Positions 52,991-64,000 of a stretch of 64,000 bases of DNA are shown piece by piece (position 1 is the first letter of the stretch; each line of letters opens with the position of its first letter). Under the pieces are notes generated by a model that ran no database searches, was not told the DNA's origin, and saw nothing but the letters and a program-made list of their open reading frames with translations. This stretch comes from Fragilaria radians (Eukaryota > Bacillariophyta > Fragilariophyceae > Fragilariales > Fragilariaceae). The DNA lies in assembly GCA_900642245.1 (NCBI GenBank), contig CAAAJI010000001.1:1191917-1255916 (forward strand). Direction: 5' to 3'. A program made the translations under genes and the position numbers.

Positions 52991-55152
52991 GCCTAGATCA
53001 ATTCCAGATATCAGCACCTTCATGCAGAGACTCCATCAATGCATAAAGCATTCTAACAATTGACCACGTCATTGAGCGGATAAAGGTTTGGTCAACAAAT
53101 CTGCTAAATTAGTCTCACTTGACATATTCTAACATGTCATTCCTTCAATAGATTTCAGTTTCAAAGTGGCGCCAAGATAAGTGTCTGGTGGTTTGATCTC
53201 ATTGTTCTTGAACTTAAAATTCGCCTGAATCTGCAACATAGTCAAAGCAGTATCTGGTGAAACATAAAATATGTCATCCACATATACTAAGACATATTCA
53301 TATACTGCCCTTCTATTTGTAGCAATAGCTGGTCGTAACCAAACATCCGGGTCACCACGAGATGGTTTATATCCAATTTCATAAAGACGATCCGCTAGCA
53401 TTGATCAAAAAGCTGCCCCAGAAGATTTTAATCCATTTAATGCACGAACAACAATCATGATTGACCCCTCATCTGAGCCAAACTCATTGATCAAAAAGCT
53501 GCCCCAGAAGATTTTAATCCATTTAATGCACGAACAACAATCATGATTGACCCCTCATCTGAGCCAAACTCATTGATCAAAAAGCTGCCCCATAAGATTT
53601 TGACCCATATAATGCACAAACAACAATCATGATTGACCCCCTCATCTGAGCCAAACTCAGGACCAGCTATTGTCCAAATCCTTTCACGACATGGAGCGTG
53701 CAAAAATGCATTTTGAATATCTGCACACATAACATCTAACCCATTTAGGGCTACACCTAGCAAGGCAATTCGAACACTTTCTCGGGATACAACTGATGAG
53801 TAGGTGATAGATTCTGGTAGCTCTGTCATGTGACCACCTGCCACATATCGCTCCTTCCGACAAAAATTCTCCCCTAGTTTGACATCAAATATCATATGGC
53901 ATTGAATCTGTTGAAAGTCAACTGGCAGATCTTTCTTTTCATCATTGAATTTTTCAAATGCAATCCGGAAATTGCTCATCTCTTGCATAATGACATCCCA
54001 CCAAAGAGTGTTGGAGTTTTTCTGATCCAACTCAACGGCATGTTTGACAGTCTTTGGAATCTCAACGCCAAGTTTATGACTACAAATCCAGTATTTTGAC
54101 TTAACTTTTGAAAAAATGTGGCTGCGCTTCTTCATGACAAACGGAACAAAGCATGCAAAAACTGGGAGGTTCTGTAGGTTGTGTACAATTGCATATTCAG
54201 CCAATTGAACTGGGTAGGAATCCTTTGCATCCTTAAGTGGAATCCAATTGGTTAAACCATCCTTCCATTCTATACACACCTCCAAACCTTTAGTTGTGGG
54301 TTTCCACTGATGTTGACCATCACTAGCAGTAACAACTTTTTCTTCTGTTAAGACCTTATCAGTGAATCATATTAAATAAAACATGACGGTTACCTTCTTC
54401 ATCAACATGTGCAAACAAATTCTCTGCTTTAGTGTTGGCAAACATTGCTCCCAATGTCCATCATGCCATTCCACTTCATAAGCTCAAGTATCTAAAATTG
54501 GATTACTATTTGCAACGCCTATTGGAGCACCAGAATTGTCACAGAGTCGTTTTGTCACCCTTGCATATTCCATCCTACCATCTTCACCACAAGGTAGTGC
54601 AATCTCCATGTTCAAATGCTGATCATAAGCATCTGGTGTAAAGTCATCTTCTGGGATTGCATCATTTGCAAGGGCATTTCCAAACTCTTCCTGAAATGCA
54701 GGATCATTCAGTATTGGTTCATCAAGGAGGTCAAAGAAAGGAACATTGGTATCTACTGAAACTTGGTTGCTGCCATCAATACAAAAGGTTTTAATAGAAT
54801 TGTCAAATTCTTTGCACCTGGATAGCATGCTCTCTTCCTTTAATTCTAAGTTGGTAACCCGTTGAACTGTAGTTCGAGAAACAACTCTACCAGTGACTTC
54901 CAAAACCCAAAATGACATCAAGTTGCCCATCCGATGGGACACACCAAGAAACCGTCCCAAAGCAGCTGGGCCCAAACCCACATTTTCCTTGAAGAAAAGG
55001 GTTAGGGGTTTAACAAATGTGTGCATTCGGCGCACATCCACCTGTGAAATAGCTCTGATCCTTTTAGCAAGCAAATCAGGGAAGTAAACACATGAAATAC
55101 TTGCTAAAAATGGCCTTATCTCTTGGAATACTTTTTCTTTAATAGCTTTCAC
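52991..55152 (-). mobile_element. Copia-type retrotransposon pol fragment (minus strand)
   Basis: Three minus-strand pieces. 55152-54484 carries a segment after integrase (KENVGLGPAALGRFLGVSHRMG, VVSRTTVQRVT, ANSNPILDT). 54285-53491 carries the RT start (LWWDVIMQEM, VMCADIQNAFLHAP, RALNGLKSSGAAF). 53401-53129 carries RT after YVLVYVDDI, so the catalytic YVDD box is intact, then DTYLGATLKLKSIEGM. The middle is spoiled by an in-frame 87-bp triplication and one frame break. Integrase core, most of RNase H and the 5' LTR are missing. Confidence 0.88.
53401..53661. repeat. 87-bp tandem triplication inside Copia RT
   Basis: Three copies begin at about 53401, 53488 and 53575 with the word TTGATCAAAAAGCTGCCCCA. 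The unit is 87 bp, or 29 codons, so the first two copies stay in frame on the minus strand. The third has base changes and a one-base insertion (GACCCCCTC) that shifts the frame. Confidence 0.9.
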
Positions 55153-56574
55153 GTTTGACTGACATCATGGTAACGGTATCTTGCATCTCAATGCTTCTCA
55201 GCCTTGCAATGCAAGAAGAAATACTTGAGACTTTACAAATTAATCATGAAACTATTAAGGGTAAAATCACATATTAAAAACTGACTACACAAACAGAACA
55301 TCAAAACATATCAGTGTCTTTGATCCAGAAAGCCTACCTTACACACGAGAGCCATTTAAGGCGCACGGCATTACATCAACAAAAGATAAATTAACCAGCG
55401 ACAAAACATCATTAAGCATCCGATAGTTAAAAGACGTGAATCAGAATTTGATCATCTATCTTCCAATTGGGGATGTATTAATTCAGGCATGATCAAAGCA
55501 ACAAAACAAATGTCTACCAGCCAATATCCAGCATAAAGATAATGTCTTCGAATAAAATTCTTCCGGCTAACCAATAATCCCTGGATTTGTCATATATTTA
55601 CATCTTCTGCCAGGTGATCTTCAACTTCAAACAGATGTTTGATTCATTTTTACTCTTAGAAGCGACGTATAGTGGCTTAAAATATAAATATTTTGAAATC
55701 GCCAAAAATGTAAAGTTATTAATTAGCAATACTAATATTCCAGTAGAGAATGTACTGATCGTCCGAATTTCTCTTGCTTGCAATGAACCGCAACGAACTT
55801 TTCCATTTTGCAGGTATCCATATTCTAGGAATATTTGAATTGGTTTGAAAAACATCATAAGGGTGCCTCTTCAGTCAAGTAGGTGAGTATTTGGAGACAA
55901 AAGTGCTCACCCACGGACAAATGTACGCAAGGTTTGTCAAGAGAGAACATACCCAGATGAGACAAATGTAGTTACAGGATCATAATGATCACAGTAATAA
56001 TAGGTTGAATCCATTATTTAACAATTCATTAATTTTTTAATGTACTATAGGACCATTACTTCAGACATTTAATCTTACGAATTTGATTGGATTCATAAGT
56101 TCTGTGTTTTGTTCTTTCATCTTTCAGCCTTTTCACGTAAAGTCGAATGAGAAGTTATTTATCACTAAATCTTCTTTCTCCCTTTTTAACTCCAATATAT
56201 ACTAGCTGCGTAGTTAAATATAAGTTATTGAACGATTTTAATCTATTGTAACATGAAATTGCAATCAAGAGGAATTAGGTAATTGAGTGGGAGCATGTTC
56301 CTAGAGTCTTTCTGGTCTTTGCATTTATTTTGGATGCGAAGTAACTGTAGTTGATTTACGAATAATAATGGTCACCACAGGGTTCTCTTTCGAACAAAAA
56401 AATCGCAGTGGATAAGGTAGTAAACAACAACAACGGTCACGACGTGTCAAGGAAAAAAATCACCGTTGTTTAAGTCGTAACGTCCTCCAAGGCTTTCAAC
56501 CTCCCTTTCTCGTTTCCGAGGGAATTTGACCACGAGCAATCATATTGAATTTTAAATACGTAATAAACCTTTCC
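55153..56574. other. Intergenic stretch
   Basis: AT-rich. Frames at 55587-55838 (+) and 55858-55598 (-) overlap each other on opposite strands and have no recognised domain. The last 200 bp are the likely promoter of the PH-domain gene. Confidence 0.4.
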
Positions 56575-59500
56575 ATGAGCAGAAAACAAGATTTCAAATT
56601 CGATTTGCCGAGAATTAGAAAGGAGAGTTGGGAATTGGATGTGGACGAGTTTGATGATGCATTAAATGCATACGATAGCAGGCTCGGAGCAGAGACGTCT
56701 CATGCGTGGAGGCAAAGACAGATGACAAAAAGTCGTGCGAAGAATAATATCGGACAAGATATGAATACTGTTGAATTCTCGGGTCATACAGATGCGATAG
56801 GGGATCAAGACAGCTCTGTCAACCATGATTCAATAAGTCATGATTCAGTGAATCATGATTCTCTACATGAAAGGCAAGCTTTATCCAAGTCTACAACAGT
56901 AAACTCTTATATATCTAGCGATGACGAGAGTGGAATAGAAACTCTAGTTTATGAGACGGATTTACAATTTCCACCGCAAGAATCAGCCAGCCGATTTCTA
57001 ACTGCTCCACCTCATGCTATATTGACTCAAGATATGTCATCGCATGTCCCATTGGATGATTCTCAGGAGCAGCTTATAACTCCAAAGATTTTTCAAAATG
57101 GTCCTCCAAAATGGATAAGAAAAACCTTTGGACAAGATTATGATGTTACCAGTGACCGAGATATCGTTCAATCGTTTTCCGACGGTGATAACCTGAATGA
57201 AGGCTTTCGTAATGTCAATAACTGCAACAGCAAGGATGAAAACTCAAAGGATTACGACGATGAAAGCATTCGATACGAATTAAATCTTGATAAAGATGCT
57301 CCAAGTTTTCCTTCTACACTATCCTCGGAAAAGCAGGAGTCACAAAATCAGTCAAATCAATCGTTAAACATTCATGATCACTTCAATCCAGCAAGTTCTG
57401 TTGATCTTGTCGACAACTCAAAATCTCTTGTAATAGAGGATGAATACATCCAGTCACAAGCACGGAACTTTGTCATGGAACACCGGATCTTCATCAAGAG
57501 TCTCATGTCACTTTTAGAACAACGTGATATGATAGCTGTTGATATGGACAATCCAAATACTCTAAAGTGCGGCCCTCTTAAGAAAGCAACACACCTTGTT
57601 AAGGGGGCTTGGAAGGTCAAATATGTCGAGATTCGACGAGGCGTATTCTCCTATTACGACGATTGTCTCTCCAAAGATGCAGCCAGCGAAGGAAACTTGA
57701 TACGGAAGAATGTTCGCCTCCATGCTCATAAATGCATATGCCGTGCTGTAAAACTCAGCCACAAGTCTTTAACTTTGGTACCAGGCCAAGCTATATTTGA
57801 ATTGAGTATTGAGGGTTCTCCCCGTCGTTTCTGGATGACGAATTCTAGAGAAGAAAGGGCAGCTTGGATTCGGGCTATCCATGATGCTATGATTGGTGGA
57901 GCTATAACTCGTGATGAATTGCACATGGATCATGTTGGACGTGTTGGAAAAGTTTCACGAAAATCTCCATATAAACGTGACCTAGATCTTTACCTCAAAG
58001 TCCAACGTGATGTTAGGAATGCTTCCTCTAAACAAGCTTACATTGGTGCATTGTCGCATATAATCGGTTCGACACTAAATGTTCCCGTGAAATGGATTAC
58101 AGAGCAGATCCATTTAAGCGCAGAAGAAACAGAACAAGCATTTCGAGAGGACGCTGTCACTACAGGTGTTAATCAATTATGGAAGGATCTTGAAAGAGAC
58201 ACAGTTCGAGTCAATGGAGAGCTGATATCGGGTGGTAGCGGTCAAGCGCCGGAACGTATCATGGGAGCCGTCACAAGGCACATTTTGAAGATGGATCGTT
58301 CATCGCCCTTGAGACCTGCTGACCCCGAATTCGTATGGAAGGGAGTAACAGAACTTCAAGCGATATCATTTGCCCGCGACATACTCCTATCTTGTAATCG
58401 CACCCGTAGCGGTGGTGACTCGTATTATTGTGTGGACGCGCTGACGAATCATCCTGGAATGGTAATTCTAGTTCCATCCTCACTGGAGGCTGAGCCATTG
58501 ACTATATCAGTAGAACATTATCAGCAATCCTCCCAGAGGCAACGTCAAGTGAAACAACAACAACAACAGCCGCCGCTAAGTCTAGATCCCAAAACTCATC
58601 AACAATCACATAGAGATAGAAATATTTATAGCGAGTCGTATAGTCTACATGATCGAGGTGGATGGTTGAGGACCCGCACACGACATGATTCAAAATGGAA
58701 GCGCTTGTATTTCGTCCTTTCCGCTGGTACACTAAGCATGTACAGGAAAGGCGACCCTCGGCCTTATGGATTGGAAGCTCAACTCAAGGTCGCGGAAACG
58801 CAGATGTATGTGGCGAAGCTGAAAACTAAACAGGTTACCGATAATTCCAATGGCGAAAAAAAATCAAAGAATAAATCTTTTGTTTTGACTACGAAAGGAA
58901 GAGAGGGTATTTGGGAGCGACAAATCCACTTTAACTCAGAGGATAAGTTCTTAATATGGGCTTTTGCGTTTGAAGAAGAAATCGCAAAGCATATGACACT
59001 AGACTCGCCGAGACGAAATTTAAACTTTTTTAACATGTTGGCACAGAATCGTGATGATAAAACGTCCAGCAATGTTGGTTTTCTTCTAAGCCTAAATTCT
59101 TTGCAAGACAATGCCGCACTGCTGGATCTTGACGGAGAAACGATTGCTAGCAGAGCAAAGGCATTGGCTCTACAATTTGGTGTTGGCAAAAAACAATCAA
59201 CAGTAGCTGTATTGGTACGAGCAGCAACTACCTATAAAATTTGCACGGTCGATCCCCAAGGAAATGATAGCGAGGATACATGGGCGTAAGTGTTGTATAA
59301 ATTGACATCATGATCATACCTTATTTATTCTTACGGTGCTTGATATTACAGAACTGTGCGTGCTACATTTTTACAACACTTTGGAATTTCTGGTGGTCCT
59401 AATGGGATTATGAATCGAAGTGAAGAAGTTGTTCAAATTGAAATCCTTGAGTGTTCGTCGGGAGGATTGGGATTTCAGATGTTGAGTCATGATTCAGGCC

Positions 59501-59592
59501 TTTCCCCTCGAGCACTAGCCGAATCATTAAGTAGAAAGCTACGGCGTAAAGAATCACAAAAGACGGGCGAAACTAGATCGATTAGTGATTAG
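56575..59592 (+). CDS. Large protein with two PH domains and a conserved-looking middle region (2 exons)
   Basis: 983 aa from exons 56575-59285 and 59352-59592. The intron is 66 nt with a GTAAGT donor and a TTACAG acceptor. The ATG at 56575 is used since the frame upstream starts with TTG. Residues 1 to about 300 are acidic and disordered, with repeated HDS units (SVNHDSISHDSVNHDS). PH domain 1 spans about 332-442 (GPLKKATHLVKGAWKVKYVE ... RAAWIRAIHDA). The middle (about 475-645) has a distinctive FARDILLSCNRTRSGGDSYY block and no named fold. PH domain 2 spans about 694-808 (GGWLRTRTRHDSKWKRLYFV ... KFLIWAFAFEEEI). PH domains usually bind phosphoinositides, so membrane signalling is inferred. 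The C-terminus is basic. Confidence 0.85.
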
Positions 59593-60566
59593 TACAATTG
59601 TAGTACTAACGTGAGGCTATAAATGAATGTTGGAACGTGTAATGGATGAAATATTCACCGCGGTTTTTGAGGCTCCATATATCTAGGCAAACCAATCGTA
59701 GCCGAACCGGAAGAAATCACTTACGTTGTGTATGCATTGGGCCATTGGACTTGACTAATCTCTTTCAATGCATTTGTTCATTGTGTCCATCGTACTAGAT
59801 GTTTCAGAATGTACCAGGTATCATCATGATATTCAATATAGCAACGAAAAAATGTGTGAGGATGGTTGTCATATTAGTTTAAAATAAGCATAGCATGTGA
59901 CAGAGAAAGCATACAAAATGACTAGAAGTAACTTCCACCACAAGGAATATGCATCTAGAATTCAAATTTTACGTATCTTTTCTAGCATTCTCTATGTAGT
60001 AATCTCATCTTTCAGTTGACCCTTTTTTGGTTTAAATCAATTTTTGAGGAAGATTGTTAGCATATTCTATATCCGTCCCTTGCAAAATTTATTTGTCTTG
60101 GCTTGTTCACTTTCTCAAAAGTGTAAGAACCCATGATGACTGCAGTCATAAAGGATCAAATCAACTAGGGAAGAATAACAATCATCTCAACTGTACTTTC
60201 CTTTATCACTTTCAATATCCGCGGAGGATCAGCAGTTCCTGTCTTCATGGGGAGGTCTTCTAACTTCTTGTGACCTAACTTGTTGAACTTTCCATTATTC
60301 ATTAACTCTGCTTTCAGCATAGATGAACTAAATTGAAGGAAGAGAGAAGGAGGGGATGCGAGCGAGTTTAAGATTATTTTTCAGGTACACAATTTGGCAG
60401 CAGGAATGTTAACTGTACCTTAACCTTCCACGTGTCAAACGATGAAAGGTAGAATTCCGAAAAGTAAAGTCCACTTGGTAGAAAGTTCATTGACTCCCAT
60501 TGGAAAAGAAATAATAACGCTGCCGGAAAGCATCGATTGCTTAAGAAGAAATCCCTCCCCAGATCA
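59593..60566. other. Intergenic stretch
   Basis: Between two genes on the same strand. No gene or repeat is supported; the frame at 60054-60263 (+) is chance type. It contains the promoter of the CLPTM1-family gene. Confidence 0.4.
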
Positions 60567-62759
60567 ATGTCCGAAAGTACAAAGAAATCCAAAAAGTCGC
60601 TGATATCAGTATCATGCGGTACTTCTGTCCTAATGGTTGTTTATTTGGCTATGGCCATGTTGAATCTATATCGTTTGATGTATCCATTATCATCCCTTGA
60701 CCTTTCTGTCTTTCCACCATCGAGTTTTGTAGGGCCCTTGTGGGAATCACCCTCTAAGCTCTTTGTGAAAGTTTATTTGAGTACTCAGGCCAAGTTTACG
60801 GCTGATTTTGTTTCGCCTTCTTCGACCGCCGCCGTCTTGTTGTGGGACTCAGCCATTGATGGATCGATTCACAAATCCTTTTTACTTTGTTCTCAGAACT
60901 GTGATGAACGTGAGCCTATGTATCAATATGCCTCGAATTGGTTGGATCAGGCTGAGCGGAAAGAAGAAGATGGAATTCTGGCAGCTGGAGAGGGTATCGA
61001 ATCTACTTCCATATTGATAGTGGCCTACAATGCCTTGACTCAACAATTCACGAATCTTTTGCAACTTTTAGGCTTCCTTTCTATTGACCAGGAAATGAAT
61101 CAGAAAGAGAAACCACCCGAGCGTGCATTTGTCAAAGTACCACCCGCCATATTTTCACGTTTACATTCAAATTCAACTGTGTATCTCCATGTTCTTATGA
61201 CGAGAACAAAAATCGATGAAGAGGATACTCTATATGCTCTGAATAGGGCATCAAAGTCAAATTCTCTTTTACTTGATAAAGTAGATCTCGTCAAGTATGA
61301 TATACCACACCACATTAATAAGCCAACTCGCATCTTATTTCACGACATCAAGTATGTTTTGGGTCTTGGGACAAGCAAAGTTGCTCCTTGGAATTTTCAA
61401 TACAGTCAACCAGAAGAATTCAGGATTTATCAGTCTGCTCAGGACATGAAGAAATCTAAAGCTGGATATCCATATTGGAAGCCAGAGGTTAGCATTAAAT
61501 ACATTTATGACGGCACCAAATATCCAAAGGATTATGTTCATGTTTCAGGGATGCCAGTTGTAGAGACGTTTCGCTCGAACACACATCCTACCGGATTGGC
61601 AATCTTGCCTTCTCTATACGTCGACGAAATAGGCCTAACCAGTGAAAAGTATCTTCCCCTTAACCAGACAGCGACGGCACTTCCACTCCGTATCTCTCTC
61701 GATCGTAGCGACATTCAAGATAATCAAAGAAAGGTCACAGCGACGGCAGGCAGTATGAGTCCTGGTCGCTGGCGGTTGCTCACGCAGCTTTCGGAAGGGA
61801 TCGAATCCCAAAAGTCATTAGGTTTTGAACAGAGTGATATTGATGATATGCGACGTCTCATTGCCGATACAAATATCACACTCTTATTCGTTACACTTAT
61901 AGCAAGTGGCTTGCATCTTCTGTTTGAATTCCTAACATTCAAAAATGAAGTTTCCTTTTGGCGGGCAAACAAGGACCTCACTGGTCTCAGCGTACGAAGT
62001 CTCTTTCTCGATATGATTGGACAAGTAGTGATCCTCTTTTTCCTCATCGAGAAGGACTCATCACTTTTGATGATTATTCCAAGCGCTTGTGGATGCCTCA
62101 TTGCTCTCTGGAAATGCCAGAGAGGAGCGGGATTACTTTTTCAAAAAGTCGTCCCTTCCGAATCTCGAGATGTCGAATGGTATAATCGATTCTTTCGCCT
62201 CATGGGATTTGAGCTGCGAGCAACACGTTTGGAGATGGAAACTGGAATGGAAAACTCAAAGGGAGACTCCATAGACCATAAAGCAAACTTACGAGCGCTT
62301 ACCATCGAAACAGATAAAATCGCGACTAGAAAACTTGGTGCCATGCTTTTGCCCCTTGTGTTGGGGTATACTGCTTATTCTTTCCTTTACGAAAAGCATT
62401 CAGGCTGGTATTCGTGGCTCATTACTTCAGCATCATCTGCTGTCTATGCCTTGGGCTTTGCATTGATGACACCTCAATTGTTTTTGAATTACAAGTTGAA
62501 ATCCGTCGCTCATTTGCCCTGGAGAGTATTAGTTTACAAATTTCTCAACACTTTTATTGACGATTTGTTTGCTTTTATTATCCGGATGCCTACCATGGCT
62601 CGAATTTCGTGCTTCCGCGATGATATAGTGTTTATTATCTATTTATATCAGAGATGGCTTTATCCGGTGGATGAATCAAGGCCTGTTGAGGGTGGTGATG
62701 GTTCCTCATCTATCAGTGAAGTTACTTCGGATGTTACAAAGAAATCAAAGACAGAGTGA
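60567..62759 (+). CDS. CLPTM1-family ER transmembrane protein
   Basis: 730 aa from the first ATG (the frame extends to a TTG at 60537), single exon. A basic Ser/Lys start precedes a first membrane helix (about residues 15-38). A long lumenal region follows, with PLNQTATALPLRISL near its end. The multi-span C-terminal half contains LHLLFEFLTFKNEVSFW, LTGLSVRSLFLDM, HSGWYSWLITSASS, ALMTPQLFLNYKLKSVAHLP, and NTFIDDLFAFIIRMPTMARI with YLYQRWLYPVD, all hallmarks of CLPTM1/CLPTM1L. Human CLPTM1L is a glucosaminyl-PI scramblase in GPI-anchor synthesis, and CLPTM1 retains GABA-A receptors in the ER. Which of the two this resembles more cannot be settled by eye. The family is normally 500-670 aa, so the N-terminal part is slightly long. 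Confidence 0.93.
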   Translation: MSESTKKSKKSLISVSCGTSVLMVVYLAMAMLNLYRLMYPLSSLDLSVFPPSSFVGPLWESPSKLFVKVYLSTQAKFTADFVSPSSTAAVLLWDSAIDGSIHKSFLLCSQNCDEREPMYQYASNWLDQAERKEEDGILAAGEGIESTSILIVAYNALTQQFTNLLQLLGFLSIDQEMNQKEKPPERAFVKVPPAIFSRLHSNSTVYLHVLMTRTKIDEEDTLYALNRASKSNSLLLDKVDLVKYDIPHHINKPTRILFHDIKYVLGLGTSKVAPWNFQYSQPEEFRIYQSAQDMKKSKAGYPYWKPEVSIKYIYDGTKYPKDYVHVSGMPVVETFRSNTHPTGLAILPSLYVDEIGLTSEKYLPLNQTATALPLRISLDRSDIQDNQRKVTATAGSMSPGRWRLLTQLSEGIESQKSLGFEQSDIDDMRRLIADTNITLLFVTLIASGLHLLFEFLTFKNEVSFWRANKDLTGLSVRSLFLDMIGQVVILFFLIEKDSSLLMIIPSACGCLIALWKCQRGAGLLFQKVVPSESRDVEWYNRFFRLMGFELRATRLEMETGMENSKGDSIDHKANLRALTIETDKIATRKLGAMLLPLVLGYTAYSFLYEKHSGWYSWLITSASSAVYALGFALMTPQLFLNYKLKSVAHLPWRVLVYKFLNTFIDDLFAFIIRMPTMARISCFRDDIVFIIYLYQRWLYPVDESRPVEGGDGSSSISEVTSDVTKKSKTE

Positions 62760-63163
62760 ATCAGAAAGCAGGCATAACGTATACTTGCCTTTCATTGAAG
62801 AAATTGTTTCAAAACGTTACGCATGTAATGTCACTTTTAGTAGAAATTGAAACCTTACTATGGTTTAATCGCGCCGAAATAGAGTTCCTTTTAATGAAAT
62901 AGGGGAGAAAATATATAATTATTTCCACAGGTTTCCTTTTTCCTAGATGGTATAATGGAAAAATAACAGACTTGATCTGCTACACAATATTTAGAAACAT
63001 CTAGTTCATTGTCGGACAGCAACACAGATCTAAGTTCCGTTTCTATAATGGAGAATTCGTTTGAACTTGTGTTTTTCATAACTTGAAACAATGTTCTTGC
63101 ATAGTATGCTGATGGAGAAACTAGTTGAATTGACAGTTGAGGAGCCCAATTCATATTTTTCAT
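62760..63163. other. Intergenic stretch
   Basis: AT-rich 3' region of the CLPTM1-family gene. The minus frame at 63163-62891 begins right after the stop of the next exon-like block and is likely untranslated. Confidence 0.4.
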
Positions 63164-63898
63164 TCATTGAAACTCTTTGACAATTTTGAGTCTCACTGCA
63201 TCCTCATGAATCTCAGAATATTGGAGAGATTTCATAGCAATGGACAATCTTCCATGAGAACACTGTATTGACCATGGGACTAACTGAACAGGGTTAGAGG
63301 TAAGACTTTGGCCCCATGTGCTAACATCTTATCTAAGATATGCTCAAAATCACTACATCCCTGACAACAATTATAATGAAGTTGGAAATAGCCTCCTCCT
63401 TCCTTTACCATCTTCAATGTCACGTCTCGCAAAGCAAGTTCGTCGATTGCGTCTATAAAGTCATCAACACCTTGTTTTATCCCTTTTGTGCTACTAATGC
63501 AGGAAAGATTCATAGAGGATTAATGAATTAGAATTATCACTTTAGTTCATTACTTTAATTATAATCTCCATTCCTGAGGATAAGTCTGGAGACCCCCAAA
63601 AGGACACTTTGGATGACAATTTACTCATGCTGTTATCTCTATCTTCATGACTTCTTACGACTGTAGGGTTGCTTTTGCTAGAGCTATAAAGTGTCTCCAT
63701 TTTTTCAGTACAAGATGATGCATGAAATATCTTAGGCATTTTTGAGTCTTTAGACACAATAGATCTTTTTGAATTACGATCTTCAGGTCTTATGGAAAGA
63801 CCACCTTGCTGCTTCCTACTTAATCTAGATGACCTCCTTAGTCCTTGCTCAGTGTCCCTTGGGTCATGGGAGACCTCCCTTTTTGTTGACAACCTCAT
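63164..63898 (-). CDS. Unrecognised minus-strand gene, exon structure unresolved
   Basis: Three exon-like frames on the minus strand. 63898-63542 starts at an ATG and is basic and Ser/Arg-rich (RRSSRLSRKQ). 63513-63280 has SSTKGIKQGVDDFIDAID, then ALRDVTLKMVKEGGG and a HYNCCQGC cysteine cluster. About 63325-63164 reads TWGQSLTSNPVQLVPWSIQ then CSHGRLSIAMKSL and ends at TGA. A GTAATG donor at 63547 and AG acceptors near 63504-63511 exist, but no choice of sites joins all three frames without a stop. The last frame is offset from the second by one base. It could be a real multi-exon gene or a decaying one. No domain is recognised. Confidence 0.4.
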
Positions 63899-64000
63899 GA
63901 TGATAAGGATGATATTGAAACTTGACGTAGTGTAAAGTGAATAAATTTGAAAAAACTTGAGGTTAAAGATAAGACATTGACATTGCTATTCAATCCATAA

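Noticed and set aside
1..64000. CRISPR arrays, bacterial operons or prophage
   Set aside because: The genes are eukaryotic, with spliceosomal introns and organelle functions; no spaced repeat array was seen.

Overview
This looks like 64 kb of nuclear DNA from a diatom or a close stramenopile. The window is AT-rich and genes lie on both strands. Introns are spliceosomal GT-AG (mostly 66-212 nt). There is no operon structure. Three proteins look like families I associate with diatoms: a type II membrane LRR protein, a basic small protein with a VSFS...R motif followed by LDW, and a protein with a repeated V-x-F/LYYS-type motif. Fragments resembling diatom Copia and Ty3/gypsy elements are also present. 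The species cannot be named from sequence alone. All splice models were built by eye from reading frames and GT-AG signals.

Layout. 0.5-3 kb: a membrane-anchored acyl-CoA-binding/ankyrin protein, then a secreted Lys/Gly-rich poly-Asp protein. 3-6.8 kb: mostly repeat and AT-rich filler. 6.8-8.7 kb: an F-box-like protein and a small disordered ORF. 8.9-10 kb: a GGCGAG-rich island with a BED/hAT-like transposase remnant. 10.6-14.8 kb: a prolyl-4-hydroxylase-like dioxygenase with a possible plastid presequence, and an FAD oxidoreductase of the type found N-terminal to SelD. 15.7-23.5 kb: the LRR membrane protein (3 exons), then a phytyl-ester-synthase-like acyltransferase divergent from a spliced TCF25/Rqc1-like gene. 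23.7-24.5 kb: two small genes. 24.5-27.5 kb: repeats. 27.5-32.8 kb: a compact block of EMC6 (2 exons), FCF1, a MYND-finger protein (2 exons) and a RING-BRCT protein. 33.3-36.8 kb: a broken secreted-protein gene and LTR-like repeats. 36.8-40.4 kb: PEX1 (split gene). 41-45.2 kb: two diatom-type small proteins and an ArfGAP. 45.2-56.5 kb: a retroelement graveyard (Copia RNase H, gypsy gag/protease/RT, a minus-strand Copia pol and a 20-N assembly gap), with an intact ribonuclease-inhibitor-type LRR gene inside it. 56.5-62.8 kb: a two-PH-domain protein and a CLPTM1-family ER membrane protein. The last kilobase holds exon-like pieces of an unrecognised minus-strand gene.

Functions are mainly housekeeping and unrelated to each other: lipid and ER (ACBP, EMC6, CLPTM1, PES-like), peroxisome (PEX1), ribosome biogenesis and quality control (FCF1, TCF25), DNA repair or ubiquitin (RING-BRCT), and Arf traffic. 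No gene cluster acting as a single pathway was seen. The most unusual items are: a 430-bp repeat placed just upstream of two unrelated genes; the Lys-rich/poly-Asp secreted protein; a 46-nt candidate intron or frameshift in PEX1; the LRR gene embedded between retroelements; and an in-frame 87-bp triplication inside a Copia pol.
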